Shown here one piece after another: positions 27,011-36,692 of a DNA stretch of 64,000 nucleotides; position 1 is the first letter of the stretch, and each line of letters starts with the position of its first letter. The notes below the pieces were generated by a model. It had not been told where the DNA came from, ran no database searches, and saw nothing but the letters and a program-made list of their open reading frames with translations. The DNA is from Rhizobium sp. R635 (GTDB taxonomy: Bacteria; Pseudomonadota; Alphaproteobacteria; Rhizobiales; Rhizobiaceae): positions 248,001-312,000 of the forward strand of contig NZ_LOKX01000012.1 of the NCBI RefSeq assembly GCF_002211285.1. Direction: 5' to 3'. Position numbers and translations under genes: made by a program.

Positions 27011-27119
27011 CGATTCCCATCTTGTACGCGCATTTCGGTCAAAATGGCGCACGACGCCGTCGAACTTCCGAAAATATGGCTCCGCAACAGGGAATTCAGA
27101 ATTGAATGTACCGACAAAA

Positions 27120-27785
27120 GTGTTAGCCTGAAAAGAGTTTCGCCAAATCGCGCTTCACGGACGCTAGGCACCCACAAAGGCCTGATGCCTTTTTTAGGAG
27201 CGTTATCATCGTTGCCTGAAGGAGATGCTCGATAGCCACCTGAGAAAAATTTTGTGTTTCAAAGACATCGAGGCAATTCCAGACAAGATTACAAAGCTCT
27301 GCCAAATGCGAGCCTCTCGCCGTCGTGAGATCCACGATCGGATCGAATTCCAAATCTCTTGTGACAGGGCCATTCAGCAGTTCACTCGCTTTCTGGACCA
27401 TTGCCGCCCTTTTTGAAAGCCAGGCCGATATAGCTGCAATTTTTGTGAACTGTCGCCTCCTGCAAGCGCATGAGCCTGCCTAGAAATCCGGTGGCTTGAG
27501 TCGATGGCGCGCTTCTGGCCCCAACAACTGTTCCGCTCAACAAAGGCATGCGAAAAGCGTAAGCGTCGGGCGCGCCGAACGCCGCCATCATGCGCTGAAA
27601 TTACCAACGATGTAGTGTTGATTTTCCCTGGAACTCCAATGGACACGGCCCAGCACCTCAGCCGCATGGGCTGCGTCATTCCCGATAAATAAGGAGGGCA
27701 ACATTCTGCAATCGACCCCGCTAAACCTTGGCAGTCGGTCGCTCAACCGCGACCGACAATGCTCGGTTGCTATGTGGACCTGCAA
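27120..27785 (-). pseudogene. broken AraC-type regulator (ligand-binding domain only, frameshifted)
   Basis: Three overlapping minus-strand frames read in order as one protein. 27588-27785 gives A-A-E-V-L-G-R-V-H, 27382-27591 gives M-P-L-L-S-G-T-V-V-G and I-G-L-A-F-K, and 27123-27401 gives R-D-L-E-F-D-P-I-V-D-L with a following long helix pair. This is the order seen in the N-terminal domain of AraC-type regulators with the AraC_binding_2 domain. The DNA-binding half is missing where the IS3 remnant begins. Likely destroyed by the insertion and later decay. The family call rests on pattern only. Confidence 0.6.
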
Positions 27786-27850
27786 TGTGAGCGGGTAAGC
27801 AACGAACTTAATCCACTAAATCGGCCGACCTGGGAGTTCGGGCCAATGCG

Positions 27851-29500
27851 CTAAGCGCAAGCAAGCAGAAAATCCGCGGCTCGCTCCCCAATCATGATAC
27901 ATACCGCGTTGGGATTTCCCGAAATTAAAGTGGGCATGACTGAAGCATCGGCGACCCGAAGTCCTTCGATTCCCCGCACGCGAAGCTTTGGATCGACAAC
28001 GGCCATTTCGTCCGTGCCTATTCGGCAGGTGCCCGACGGGTGGAGAGCTGCATGTGCGTTACGCTGGCAGAATGCTCTCACCTCATCCCGCGTCAGGACG
28101 CTCCGGTCGGGCACGTATCTGGAGTGAAGGTATTTCGCGATGGCAGGTTTGGACATGATATCCATTGCCTTCATCGTGCCTTCCGTAATTGCATCCAAGT
28201 CGTAAGGATCAGAAAAATAATTGGGAGACACCCGGGGGTCAGCGGCAAAGTCGGAGCTGGTCAATGTAACTTCACCGCGTGACTTTGGCCGAATCTGCCC
28301 GAGGTTGATGGTGCATCCATTACCACCCGGAACAGCATCGACTCCTTCCTCGATACCCGCGCCGACCACCATGAAATATTGGATATCCGGAACCTGTTCC
28401 TCCTTGTTGCCCCACCAGAAAGCTCCTCCCTCAATGAGGTTTGAGGAGGCAGGCCCCCCCTTAAAGAGCGCGTAATTGAGACCCGCTGCGGCTTTCCAAT
28501 GCAATTTCTTGTATTTGTCGTAACTGTGGGGTCCATTTAGCTGGTAGATAAGCGATATTTCGACGTGGTCTTGAAGGTTTTTTCCAACGCCGGGGAGATC
28601 AGCCTGTACCGCGATGCCATGACGGGACAGTTCTTTTTCTGCACCGATGCCAGATAGCATCAGCAACTTCGGCGTGCCGATCGCGCCGGCCGAAACAATA
28701 ATCTCTCGTTCAGCTCGAAGCACATGCTTTTCGCCGTTTCGAATATATTCAACGCCGACCGCTTTGCCGTTTTCGATAATAATACGAGTAACGACGGTAC
28801 GAGTAACAACCTGCAGATTTGGCCTTTCCCGTGCGGGCTTAAGGTAGGCTACAGCTGCGCTGCTGCGTCGACCGTCCTTCGCTGTGATCTGATAGAGACC
28901 GCACCCAGCCTGATTTCCGGAATTGAAATCCGCATTGTAAGGCAAGCCTGCCTGCTGGCAAGCCTGCAGCCAGCTGCGAGTGAGCGGGTGAATGTAGTCA
29001 ATGTCAGAGACGCCTAGCGGCCCCCCAACGGCATGAACTTCGTTGCAAAAGCGATTGTTGTCCTCTGCGCGAAGAAAATAGGGTAGAACATCATCATATC
29101 CCCACCCCTCAGCGCCGAGCTGAACCCATTGCTCGTAGTCAAACGGTACGCCGCGAATATAGATCATCGCGTTCACAGAGCTGCCGCCGCCCAAGACGCG
29201 GGCCTGAACCATTGTCTGCTTTTCGTTTCGGGCCAACTCGGGACCGGCTTCCCAGCTTAACCGCTTGAGCAAGCTACCTTGCGCTGTTTTGTAGTACGCT
29301 CCAGGGATGTGTATGTATGGGCTGGCATCAGGCGGCCCCTCTTCGAGAAGAGCCACTTTGACGGATTCGTTTTCAGAAAGGCGCGATGCAATCACGCAAC
29401 CGGTCGAGCCACCTCCGACAACGATATAGTCATAGCGGCTTTCCTTGCCTGAGATCGGCTTCACGCCGTAACGAGCAGAACCGAGACAGTTCATGAACAT
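27851..29500 (-). CDS. GMC-family oxidoreductase (choline dehydrogenase-like)
   Basis: A 549-residue flavoenzyme. The FAD motif Y-D-Y-I-V-V-G-G-G-S-T-G-C begins near residue 23. GMC signature blocks V-L-G-G-G-S-S-V-N-A-M and G-A-I-G-T-P-K-L-L-M-L-S-G-I-G are present, and the end has H-P-S-G-T-C-R-I-G-x-D with D-A-S-V-M-P and the N-P-N helix. The active-site His is expected in this C-terminal part. The start overlaps the stop of the preceding GMC gene by one base (TAATG) and GGGAG precedes it. It oxidises an alcohol, possibly the same compound as its partner; substrate unknown. Confidence 0.92.
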   Translation of the reverse strand: MFMNCLGSARYGVKPISGKESRYDYIVVGGGSTGCVIASRLSENESVKVALLEEGPPDASPYIHIPGAYYKTAQGSLLKRLSWEAGPELARNEKQTMVQARVLGGGSSVNAMIYIRGVPFDYEQWVQLGAEGWGYDDVLPYFLRAEDNNRFCNEVHAVGGPLGVSDIDYIHPLTRSWLQACQQAGLPYNADFNSGNQAGCGLYQITAKDGRRSSAAVAYLKPARERPNLQVVTRTVVTRIIIENGKAVGVEYIRNGEKHVLRAEREIIVSAGAIGTPKLLMLSGIGAEKELSRHGIAVQADLPGVGKNLQDHVEISLIYQLNGPHSYDKYKKLHWKAAAGLNYALFKGGPASSNLIEGGAFWWGNKEEQVPDIQYFMVVGAGIEEGVDAVPGGNGCTINLGQIRPKSRGEVTLTSSDFAADPRVSPNYFSDPYDLDAITEGTMKAMDIMSKPAIAKYLHSRYVPDRSVLTRDEVRAFCQRNAHAALHPSGTCRIGTDEMAVVDPKLRVRGIEGLRVADASVMPTLISGNPNAVCIMIGERAADFLLACA

Positions 29501-30996
29501 TAGCGGCTCCCTATCGATGCGCCTGCCTTAATTGCGAGGGCAGCAATGGTAAGGGCCGGGTTGACGGCTGCCGAGGTCGGCAATACCGACGCGTCAGTGA
29601 TGTATAGGTTCGAGATATCATGGCTCCGGCAGTTCAGGTCGACAACCGATGTTTTGGGATCACTTCCGAGCCTGGCGGTTCCACACTGATGGGACGTGGT
29701 CTTTCTTCCAAATGTATGGGTCAATACGACCGGGAAGCCGGCCTTCCGCATCACCTGCTTCGTCTTTTTGATTAACGCTTGATGCGCGCGCATGTTTGAA
29801 CGCACCCAGTTGACGACGATCCGATCGTGCCTGACCATGACCCGGCTTTCCGGGTTGGGGAGATCTTCGCTCGTAAGGAACCACCCATATGCATGCCTTG
29901 CGATGATGTTGATGAGCCAGGATGGTGCGGGTACGGGAAAATTCGCTTTCAGGATGTTACCGGTGATGTGACCAAGCAGTTGCACGTTTCCCAAGGGCGC
30001 TCCGAATTCGTTGTTCTCATTGTAGAAATCATTGAAAGCCAAGGTCTTCTGATAGACTGAGGCGTTCCGTTTGTAGTCCAGTACGAGCATCGCGGAGGTG
30101 TTATGGTTCATGAAATTCCGGCCCAATTGGTCCGAACTGTTTGCCAGGCCCATCGGATGAGCCGCGTTCGCAGACCGAAGAAGCAACGCGGAAGTCTGAA
30201 CAGCGCCGGCGGCCACAGCGAAGACATCCGCCGTAACAGAATGTACTGCTCCGTCCTTGGTGAACGTCGCTGATATGATGCGCTTACCTGTTTCATCGGT
30301 CTCCAGGCGAGATACGCTTGCGCCGGTGATGACACTCACGTTCGGATGCTGAAGGGCGCGAGTTAAAGGTCCGACTTCGGCGTCGATCTTGCCTAACCCG
30401 GTATTTGGAAAGGCGTCCCAGCCGGTTTTTGCACGTCCAAGCCACGCCTCGAGGTCGATGGCAAGCGGAAGGCTGGCGGGATGGATCCCCGCCCTTTTTA
30501 GACGCGCTCGCACTGATGCGATGGATGGCTCGTCCGGAACGGCCGTGTAGGAATAAGGTCGGCTATGGGGAGGTTCGGTTGGATCCTCCCCAGTGGCACC
30601 ACGCACGCGAAACACCTCTTCAGCGCGCTCATACCAGGGCTCAAGGTCGTCGTATGCCATAGGCCAGCCTGGTGAGTTCCCGTCGAGGTGGGGACGGGGT
30701 AAAAAATCTTCCTTCCGGTAACGGTACATGACCGCCCCGAAGAATTTCGAGTTTCCGCCGACATAGTAGTAGTTGTTGGCCAGAAAGCTCTCACCGTCTG
30801 TCCCAAGCCACTCCTCGGCCGGTCGATAGAACCCCTTTTGAAAGATCGCAATGTCGTCCCGAGCTTCGGCGCTGTCCTTGAGGTAGTCGCCGCGCTCCAG
30901 GATAACGATCCGTCGCCCCGATGCGGCCAGGCTATAGGCCAAGGAGCTGCCACCAACTCCGGAACCAATGATCACAATGTCTGCATTGTGTTGCAT
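29500..30996 (-). CDS. GMC-family oxidoreductase (second type)
   Basis: A 498-residue flavoenzyme of a different GMC branch from its neighbour. FAD motif I-V-I-I-G-S-G-V-G-G-S-S near residue 8; V-G-G-N-S-K-F-F-G-A-V-M-Y-R replaces the usual G-G-S-S block; the end has H-Q-C-G-T-A-R-L-G-x-D-P, D-A-S-V-L-P and N-P-A-L-T. This branch includes sugar and polyol dehydrogenases. The ATG at 30996 is preferred; a TTG at 31014 would overlap the ATPase gene by four bases and cannot be excluded. Follows the sugar importer genes in the same direction. Confidence 0.88.
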   Translation of the reverse strand: MQHNADIVIIGSGVGGSSLAYSLAASGRRIVILERGDYLKDSAEARDDIAIFQKGFYRPAEEWLGTDGESFLANNYYYVGGNSKFFGAVMYRYRKEDFLPRPHLDGNSPGWPMAYDDLEPWYERAEEVFRVRGATGEDPTEPPHSRPYSYTAVPDEPSIASVRARLKRAGIHPASLPLAIDLEAWLGRAKTGWDAFPNTGLGKIDAEVGPLTRALQHPNVSVITGASVSRLETDETGKRIISATFTKDGAVHSVTADVFAVAAGAVQTSALLLRSANAAHPMGLANSSDQLGRNFMNHNTSAMLVLDYKRNASVYQKTLAFNDFYNENNEFGAPLGNVQLLGHITGNILKANFPVPAPSWLINIIARHAYGWFLTSEDLPNPESRVMVRHDRIVVNWVRSNMRAHQALIKKTKQVMRKAGFPVVLTHTFGRKTTSHQCGTARLGSDPKTSVVDLNCRSHDISNLYITDASVLPTSAAVNPALTIAALAIKAGASIGSR

Positions 30997-31010
30997 GGCT
31001 GTGTAAATCC

Positions 31011-32111
31011 TCAATCGATCCGCGCTTCAGTTTGTGCATCGAACAGCACGATTTTCGAGCCGTCGACAGACAAACAAGCTTCAGCTCTTGACCTGGCGCT
31101 GTTGGGGGGAAGTCGTGCTGTCACTTCCACACCGGCAAGCTGGAAAACAACAAGCGCGTCCGGCCCGGTGGGCTCGACAACGTCAATATCAACCGTCAGG
31201 CAGTTTGCGCCTGCGCTCGGTGCGGGGCTGAAGTTTTCCGGTCTGATCCCGATCAGCACATCCTTGGTTGAATATTTCTTCAGTGCGGATGCGGAGATCG
31301 GAATGCCGGAAATGCGAGCCGGTGCCCGGTTCGGAATTTGCACGACTGCGCTCACACCGGAACCGTCGGCTTCAACCCGTGCAGGGACAATGTTCATGGA
31401 CGGAGAGCCGACGAATTTCGCGACGTAGACGTTGGCCGGCCGATCATAAACCTTTTGAGGCTCATCCAGGTGCTGGACGATACCGTCCTTCATCACGGCA
31501 ACGCGTGTCGCGAGCGTCATTGCTTCGATCTGATCGTGCGTGACGTAGACAATCGTCGTTCCCAAGCGCTGATGGAGGCGCTTGATCTCCGTTCGCATGT
31601 CGACGCGAAGCTTTGCATCAAGGTTCGAGAGAGGCTCGTCAAACAGAAAGAGCTTTGGCTGGCGGACAATGGCACGTCCCATTGCGACGCGCTGACGCTG
31701 TCCTCCGGAAAGCTGTGATGGCTTTCGATCCAGCAGGTGGCTGATCTGGAGCAACTCGGCTGCTGATCGCACGGCTTTATCGCGATCGGCGGGGGAGACT
31801 TTGCGAATCTTCATGCCGAATTCGATGTTTTCACGCACCGTCATGGTCGGGTAAAGCGCGTAGGACTGAAACACCATCGCGATGTCGCGGTCTTTTGGCG
31901 ACAGATCATTGACCACGTTGTTGGCGATGCGAATCTGGCCCCCGGTGATCGTTTCGAGACCAGCGATCATATTGAGGAGTGTCGATTTTCCACAGCCGGA
32001 TGGTCCTAGCAGCACGAGGAAATCGCCGGTGCCAATGGAGATCGAGACCTCCTTCAGCACTTCAAGGTCACCATAGGCTTTGCGAACTCGATCGATTTCA
32101 AGAGTAGACAT
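31011..32111 (-). CDS. sugar ABC transporter ATP-binding protein (UgpC/MalK-like)
   Basis: A 366-residue ATPase: Walker [10 protein letters not shown], signature [13 protein letters not shown], Walker [13 protein letters not shown]. The C-terminal third is a MalK-type regulatory domain (I-G-I-R-P-E-N-F). It lies after the permease genes, the usual order for carbohydrate family 1 importers, and energises the MalFG-like pair. Confidence 0.92.
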   Translation of the reverse strand: MSTLEIDRVRKAYGDLEVLKEVSISIGTGDFLVLLGPSGCGKSTLLNMIAGLETITGGQIRIANNVVNDLSPKDRDIAMVFQSYALYPTMTVRENIEFGMKIRKVSPADRDKAVRSAAELLQISHLLDRKPSQLSGGQRQRVAMGRAIVRQPKLFLFDEPLSNLDAKLRVDMRTEIKRLHQRLGTTIVYVTHDQIEAMTLATRVAVMKDGIVQHLDEPQKVYDRPANVYVAKFVGSPSMNIVPARVEADGSGVSAVVQIPNRAPARISGIPISASALKKYSTKDVLIGIRPENFSPAPSAGANCLTVDIDVVEPTGPDALVVFQLAGVEVTARLPPNSARSRAEACLSVDGSKIVLFDAQTEARID

Positions 32112-32115
32112 TGTA

Positions 32116-32994
32116 TCAGCCTTTCACGGCACCGGCAGTCAGTCCGCGGACGAAGTAGCGCCCGGCGATGACATAGACGACAAGGGTTGGAATTGCGGCA
32201 ATCATTGCTGCGGCCATATCGACGTTGTATTGTTTTCTACCCATCGTCACATTGACGATGTTGTTCAGTGCTACGGTGATCGGTGATGACTCACCCGCGG
32301 TGAACGACACGCCAAAGAGGAAGTCGTTCCAGATCTGCGTGAACTGCCAGATGCACGAGACCACGATGATCGGAAGAGCAGCTGGCAACATGATAGAGAA
32401 GAAGATACGAAGGAATCCGGCACCGTCGATCTGAGCTGCGCGGGTAAGTTCGTCCGGAATCGTGATGAAGTAGTTGCGGAAAAACAGGGTCGTGAAACTG
32501 ATCCCGTATACCGTATGAACTAGGACCAGTCCGGGGATGGTGCCGGAAAGTTTCAGTGCCCCAAGCAACTGAGCCATTGGCAGGATCACTGCCTGAAATG
32601 GCAAGAAGCAGCCAAACAACAACATTCCAAACACGAAGTTCGAGCCCGGAAATCGCCATTTCGTAAGAATGTAGCCGTTGATTGCGCCTATCATGGTCGA
32701 AAGGGTGACCGCAGGGACGACCATGAGGAGCGAGTTGACGAAGTACGGCTTGAGACCGCCGCACGCAGTGCCAATGCACGCCTCACCCCAGGCCTTCTGC
32801 CAAGCTTCGAAGGAGATCACCTTGGGAAGTCCAATAAACGAACCGGAATAAATCTCGTCCAGAGACTTCAAAGAGGTGACGATCATCACCCACAGCGGCA
32901 TCAGATAAAAGGCGGCAAGTGCGATGAGCGAACCGTAGATGAATATCCGGCCAAACTGCAAAGAGCGTCGCGCTGAGCTAGCTTCAGTGTGCAT
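32116..32994 (-). CDS. sugar ABC transporter permease (MalG-like)
   Basis: A 292-residue permease with six segments. The coupling loop [19 protein letters not shown] is typical of the MalG group. GGAGAG precedes the ATG, which overlaps the preceding permease stop by eleven bases. Four bases separate it from the ATPase gene. Confidence 0.92.
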   Translation of the reverse strand: MHTEASSARRSLQFGRIFIYGSLIALAAFYLMPLWVMIVTSLKSLDEIYSGSFIGLPKVISFEAWQKAWGEACIGTACGGLKPYFVNSLLMVVPAVTLSTMIGAINGYILTKWRFPGSNFVFGMLLFGCFLPFQAVILPMAQLLGALKLSGTIPGLVLVHTVYGISFTTLFFRNYFITIPDELTRAAQIDGAGFLRIFFSIMLPAALPIIVVSCIWQFTQIWNDFLFGVSFTAGESSPITVALNNIVNVTMGRKQYNVDMAAAMIAAIPTLVVYVIAGRYFVRGLTAGAVKG

Positions 32995-33880
32995 TGCGGC
33001 TCTCCTTCAGCTCCGAATACAGGTAAGGCACGATGATTGCCGCGACGGTCATCAACATCATCATCGCGCTGGCCGCTCCGATGCCCATCTGGTTCCGCTT
33101 GAACGTGGCAGAGAACATGAACGTTGAGGGCATTTCGGTCGCGCTGCCCGGACCACCGCCCGTCAATGCCAGGACGAGGTCGAAGCTCTTGATCGAGATG
33201 TAGCTGAGGAGAACAACGACGCTGAGAAATGCTGGTCGCAGCATGGGGACGATGATGCTCATGTAGATGCGCGGCAGTGTCGCACCCTCGATTTGAGCAG
33301 CCTTAATGATCGACGTATCGATACCGCGGAGACCAGCGAGGAAGATCGCCATGGCAAATCCAGTTGACTGCCACACCGCCGCGATTACCACACAATAGAT
33401 TGCGTATTCCGGCCGAGTGATCCAGTCGAATACGAAGCCTGTCCAGCCGAGTTCATTGACAACCTTCTGAACACCCAGCTCGGGATTGAGAATCCACTTC
33501 CATGCCGTGCCCGTTACGATGAACGACAGCGCCATCGGATAGAGATAGACAGCCCGAAGAAAACCCTCTGCCCGCACCTGCTGGTCAAGCAAGATCGCAA
33601 TGAACAGACCAAGCGCGATGGTGACCGCAAGGAACAGCACCGTGAAGATGAACAGATTTGCGACCGCTGTTTCCCATCGAGGCGTCGCCCATAGACGCAT
33701 ATAATTTTCCAAGCCCACAAAATCGAACCTAGGAACCATTTTTGAGGACGACAAAGAAATTCCGGCCGTCCAGGCGATGAAGAGATAAACCCCGACGAAA
33801 ACGACGATTAGGCTTGGCGACAACACGAGCCGAGGTAGCCAGCGCGCTAGTTTATCTTTTAGTGAAGGTGTCCTGTGCAT
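32984..33880 (-). CDS. sugar ABC transporter permease (MalF-like)
   Basis: A 298-residue permease with six segments and the coupling loop A-A-Q-I-E-G-A-T-L-P-R-I-Y-M-S-I-I-V-P. The ATG at 33880 is taken; a GTG at 33883 is in frame directly before it. It follows the hairpin at 33916-33945, and the binding-protein gene lies upstream. Confidence 0.9.
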   Translation of the reverse strand: MHRTPSLKDKLARWLPRLVLSPSLIVVFVGVYLFIAWTAGISLSSSKMVPRFDFVGLENYMRLWATPRWETAVANLFIFTVLFLAVTIALGLFIAILLDQQVRAEGFLRAVYLYPMALSFIVTGTAWKWILNPELGVQKVVNELGWTGFVFDWITRPEYAIYCVVIAAVWQSTGFAMAIFLAGLRGIDTSIIKAAQIEGATLPRIYMSIIVPMLRPAFLSVVVLLSYISIKSFDLVLALTGGGPGSATEMPSTFMFSATFKRNQMGIGAASAMMMLMTVAAIIVPYLYSELKESRNAH

Positions 33881-33915
33881 CACAGTAATCCGGCGTTGAA
33901 GGCGTACTAGTGTTT

Positions 33916-33945
33916 CAGAGCGCCGGCGCGATAGCCGGCGCTCTG
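33916..33945 (-). promoter_or_regulatory. stem-loop between binding-protein and permease genes
   Basis: CAGAGCGCCGGC (33916-33927) and GCCGGCGCTCTG (33934-33945) form a perfect twelve-pair, GC-rich stem with a six-base loop, eight bases after the binding-protein stop on the minus strand. No T-run follows it, so it is more likely to protect the upstream message and reduce read-through than to be a full terminator. Confidence 0.7.
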
Positions 33946-33953
33946 ACGATCGG

Positions 33954-35204
33954 TCAGCGAGCGTTGTCGATCCCGTCTACAAGGGCCTTGACCGCATCCT
34001 TCGCAGACATGTCTGTAACGAAGAACTTGCCGACGACATCACTAAACACGCCGGAAAACTGTGGCTGAGTGGCGAAACCTTCTGTCAGGCCGCCAAGCAT
34101 CGCATTGCTGGCGATAGCCGCTTCTCGATCGGCGAAGCTGCGCTGAGCGCACGCGTCAAAATCGGTAACAGAAATATCGGAACGCGCCGGGATGGAACCC
34201 TTGATCTTGTTGAAGTCCTTCTGGACTTCAGGGTCCATGATCGATTCTGCCCACGCGTCCTGACCGGCGGTAATCGCTTCGTTGTCGATCTTGAACATGC
34301 CGAACGCATCAATGACGAACTTGTAGTTTGGCGTGGCCGACGGAGTCGGGAAGCACAGGAAGTCCGTACCGGGCTTCATGCCTTTGGCCAGAAACTCGCC
34401 CTTGGCCCAGTCACCCATGACCTGCATGGCAGCCTTTCCACTTGCAACCATGCCGGTCGCAACAGCCCAGTCGCGGCCGGTGAAGCCGTCGTCGACCAGT
34501 CCGCGCACTTTGCGAAGCTTCTCGAAAGCGTCGACCATCTTGTCGCTGCCGAGGGCCTCTTCATCGAGGTCCATTATCGCCTTCTTGTAGAACTCAGGAC
34601 CGTTTACGTCGACAACGATCGCTTCGAACACCTCGAGAATCTGCCATGGTTCATCGCCCATTGCGAGTGGAACCACCCCTGCAGCCTTGAGCTTGTCGCC
34701 ATAGGCGATCAACTCATCCCAGCTCTTCGGTTCCGAAAGTCCAACTTTGTCGAATACGGCTTTGTTGGCCCAGACCCAGTTCTGCCGGTGCATATTGATG
34801 GGCACCGAGATGAAGTCATCGTCGCTCTTGACGAAAGCAAGCAATTGCGGAGCGAGTGTCTTCTCCCAGCCATTTTTCTCGTACTCGTCATTGAGGGAGC
34901 GGAGGACTCCTTCTTTTGCCCAGTCCAGGCCTTCAAAGCCGAGAAATTGCATTGTCGCGGGGGGATTGCCCGCCGCAAGGCGTGTCCGCAGAGCCTGCAG
35001 TGCATTGCCGCCAGACAGGCCTCCGACTGCGCTGTCCTGCCAGATATAGCCTTTGGTTGCGAGCTTGTTGGTGATTACCTTGAGCGCGTTCACTTCGCTC
35101 TCGGACACCCAATGATGGATGCCCTCGATCTTCGTCTTTTCCTGGGCCGCAGCCGCGACCGGAAGAAATGCTATCGATGCTGCAAGCAGAGTTTTGAGTT
35201 TCAT
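33954..35204 (-). CDS. sugar ABC transporter substrate-binding protein (MalE/UgpB-like)
   Basis: A 416-residue periplasmic binding protein with a Sec signal (L-K-T-L-L-A-A-S-I-A-F-L-P-V-A-A-A-A-Q). The mature part starts K-I-E-G-I-H-H-W and carries the W-D-E-L-I-A-Y block and M-G-D-W-A-K-G, common in carbohydrate family 1 binders. AAGGGGAA precedes the ATG. It opens the importer part of the operon after the HisD-like gene. Ligand unknown, probably a sugar or polyol. Confidence 0.92.
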   Translation of the reverse strand: MKLKTLLAASIAFLPVAAAAQEKTKIEGIHHWVSESEVNALKVITNKLATKGYIWQDSAVGGLSGGNALQALRTRLAAGNPPATMQFLGFEGLDWAKEGVLRSLNDEYEKNGWEKTLAPQLLAFVKSDDDFISVPINMHRQNWVWANKAVFDKVGLSEPKSWDELIAYGDKLKAAGVVPLAMGDEPWQILEVFEAIVVDVNGPEFYKKAIMDLDEEALGSDKMVDAFEKLRKVRGLVDDGFTGRDWAVATGMVASGKAAMQVMGDWAKGEFLAKGMKPGTDFLCFPTPSATPNYKFVIDAFGMFKIDNEAITAGQDAWAESIMDPEVQKDFNKIKGSIPARSDISVTDFDACAQRSFADREAAIASNAMLGGLTEGFATQPQFSGVFSDVVGKFFVTDMSAKDAVKALVDGIDNAR

Positions 35205-35274
35205 GGTAGTTCCCCTTTTTGGTTAGAGATTGTGGCTGGCGGCCCGAGCGCTCAAAGCTGATGCCGCCAGGGAA

Positions 35275-36591
35275 TTATGCTCTGACGGGCGACGCCCCCT
35301 CGGCATAAGGAATATTCCGTCCGCCATAGCGACGGACGCGAATGTTTGCTTGTTCCGCATGGCCAGCGAAGCCCTCCATGATGCAAAGCCGTGAGGTGTA
35401 GCCGCCGATCAATGCTGATGCTTCGTCGGTCTCGATGCGCTGGTAGGTGCAGGTCTTCAGGAACTTTCCGACCCACAGGCCGCCGGTGTATCGAGCGGCT
35501 CGATTTGTTGGCAGCGTGTGGTTGGTGCCGATCACCTTGTCGCCGAAAGCGACGTTCGTGCGAGCGCCTAAGAACAGTGCTCCATAGTTCGTCATGTTGT
35601 TCAGGAAATAGTCGGGATCTCGGGTCATGACCTGGACGTGCTCCGAGGCGACGCGGTCAGCTTCCGCAACCATTTCCTCGAGGGAGTCGCACAAGATGAT
35701 CTCTCCGTAGTCGGCCCATGCCTGACTTGCGATGGCGGAAGTGGGGAGGATCTTGAGAAGGCGTTCGATCTCGTGGAGCGTATCTCGCGCGAGCTTTTCG
35801 GAATTCGTTATCAGGACCGCCGGCGAGTTTGCGCCGTGTTCCGCTTGGCCGAGTAGGTCGGTTGCGACAATCTCGCCGTCGACGCTGTCATCAGCGATGA
35901 CGAGAGTCTCCGTCGGGCCAGCGAAAAGATCGATGCCCACCTTTCCGAAAAGCAGACGCTTTGCCTCGGCCACGTAGGCGTTGCCCGGGCCGGCGAGCAT
36001 ATCGACGGGCTGGATGGTCTCAGTCCCGTATGCCATCGCTGCAATCGCCTGAACACCGCCCAGAGAATAGATTTCGTCTGCTCCGGCAAGCGCCTGCGCA
36101 GCAACAATCTTGTTTGATATTTGCCCCTTGAACGGCGGTGCGCAGGTTATTACGCGTTCGCATCCTGCCACGCGCGCAGTCAGAACCGTCATGTGGGCAG
36201 ACGCGAGGAGAGGATATTTTCCACCCGGGACGTAGCAGCCTACATTCTGAACCGGGACATTCCGGTGGCCGAGGACAACACCCGGGATCGTTTCGATCTC
36301 AAGATCCTTGAGGGAATCTTTTTGAGCCTGAGCAAAACGGCGGATTTGATCCTGGGCAAAGTCCAGATCCTCACGCTCCTGTTTCGTCAACGAATTGACT
36401 GCGGTTGAGATTTCCTCTTTCGACAGGCGATAGGACTCCCGATCAAACTTGTCGAACTGTACCGACAGCTCCCGAACAGCCTTGTCGCCGCCCGACTCCA
36501 CCTTCGCGAGAAGTGTTTCGACTGCCTTGGTTACCGCGGCGTCACTGCCGCCTCCATTGCTTGCCTTGGCTGTTTTGATGTGTCTGATCAT
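35275..36591 (-). CDS. histidinol dehydrogenase-like NAD-dependent dehydrogenase
   Basis: A 438-residue HisD-family protein. Zinc ligands and catalytic residues of HisD appear conserved: Gln and His in Q-A-E-H-G-A, the Glu-His pair in S-E-H-V, the Asp in G-D-K-V-I-G, and the final His in G-H-A-E. H-T-L-P-T replaces the H-V-L-P-T of true HisD. No his genes lie nearby, so this is a catabolic paralogue such as HpsN, which oxidises dihydroxypropanesulfonate; that link is only by family. It probably oxidises an alcohol twice to an acid. The ATG at 36591 is chosen over a Met at 36621. Confidence 0.85.
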   Translation of the reverse strand: MIRHIKTAKASNGGGSDAAVTKAVETLLAKVESGGDKAVRELSVQFDKFDRESYRLSKEEISTAVNSLTKQEREDLDFAQDQIRRFAQAQKDSLKDLEIETIPGVVLGHRNVPVQNVGCYVPGGKYPLLASAHMTVLTARVAGCERVITCAPPFKGQISNKIVAAQALAGADEIYSLGGVQAIAAMAYGTETIQPVDMLAGPGNAYVAEAKRLLFGKVGIDLFAGPTETLVIADDSVDGEIVATDLLGQAEHGANSPAVLITNSEKLARDTLHEIERLLKILPTSAIASQAWADYGEIILCDSLEEMVAEADRVASEHVQVMTRDPDYFLNNMTNYGALFLGARTNVAFGDKVIGTNHTLPTNRAARYTGGLWVGKFLKTCTYQRIETDEASALIGGYTSRLCIMEGFAGHAEQANIRVRRYGGRNIPYAEGASPVRA

Positions 36592-36692
36592 GACATAGCT
36601 CTTCGTTCGCGGAAGCAGCACGCTCCGCAGTCGCGATGATTAAAACCTGGGTTTTGGGAGCGCCTGCCCGGCGCCCCGAGGATCAGTGCAGC

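Noticed and set aside
35275..36591. True histidinol dehydrogenase (hisD)
   Set aside because: No his genes nearby and the gene is embedded between a ThDP enzyme and a sugar importer; paralogue more likely.
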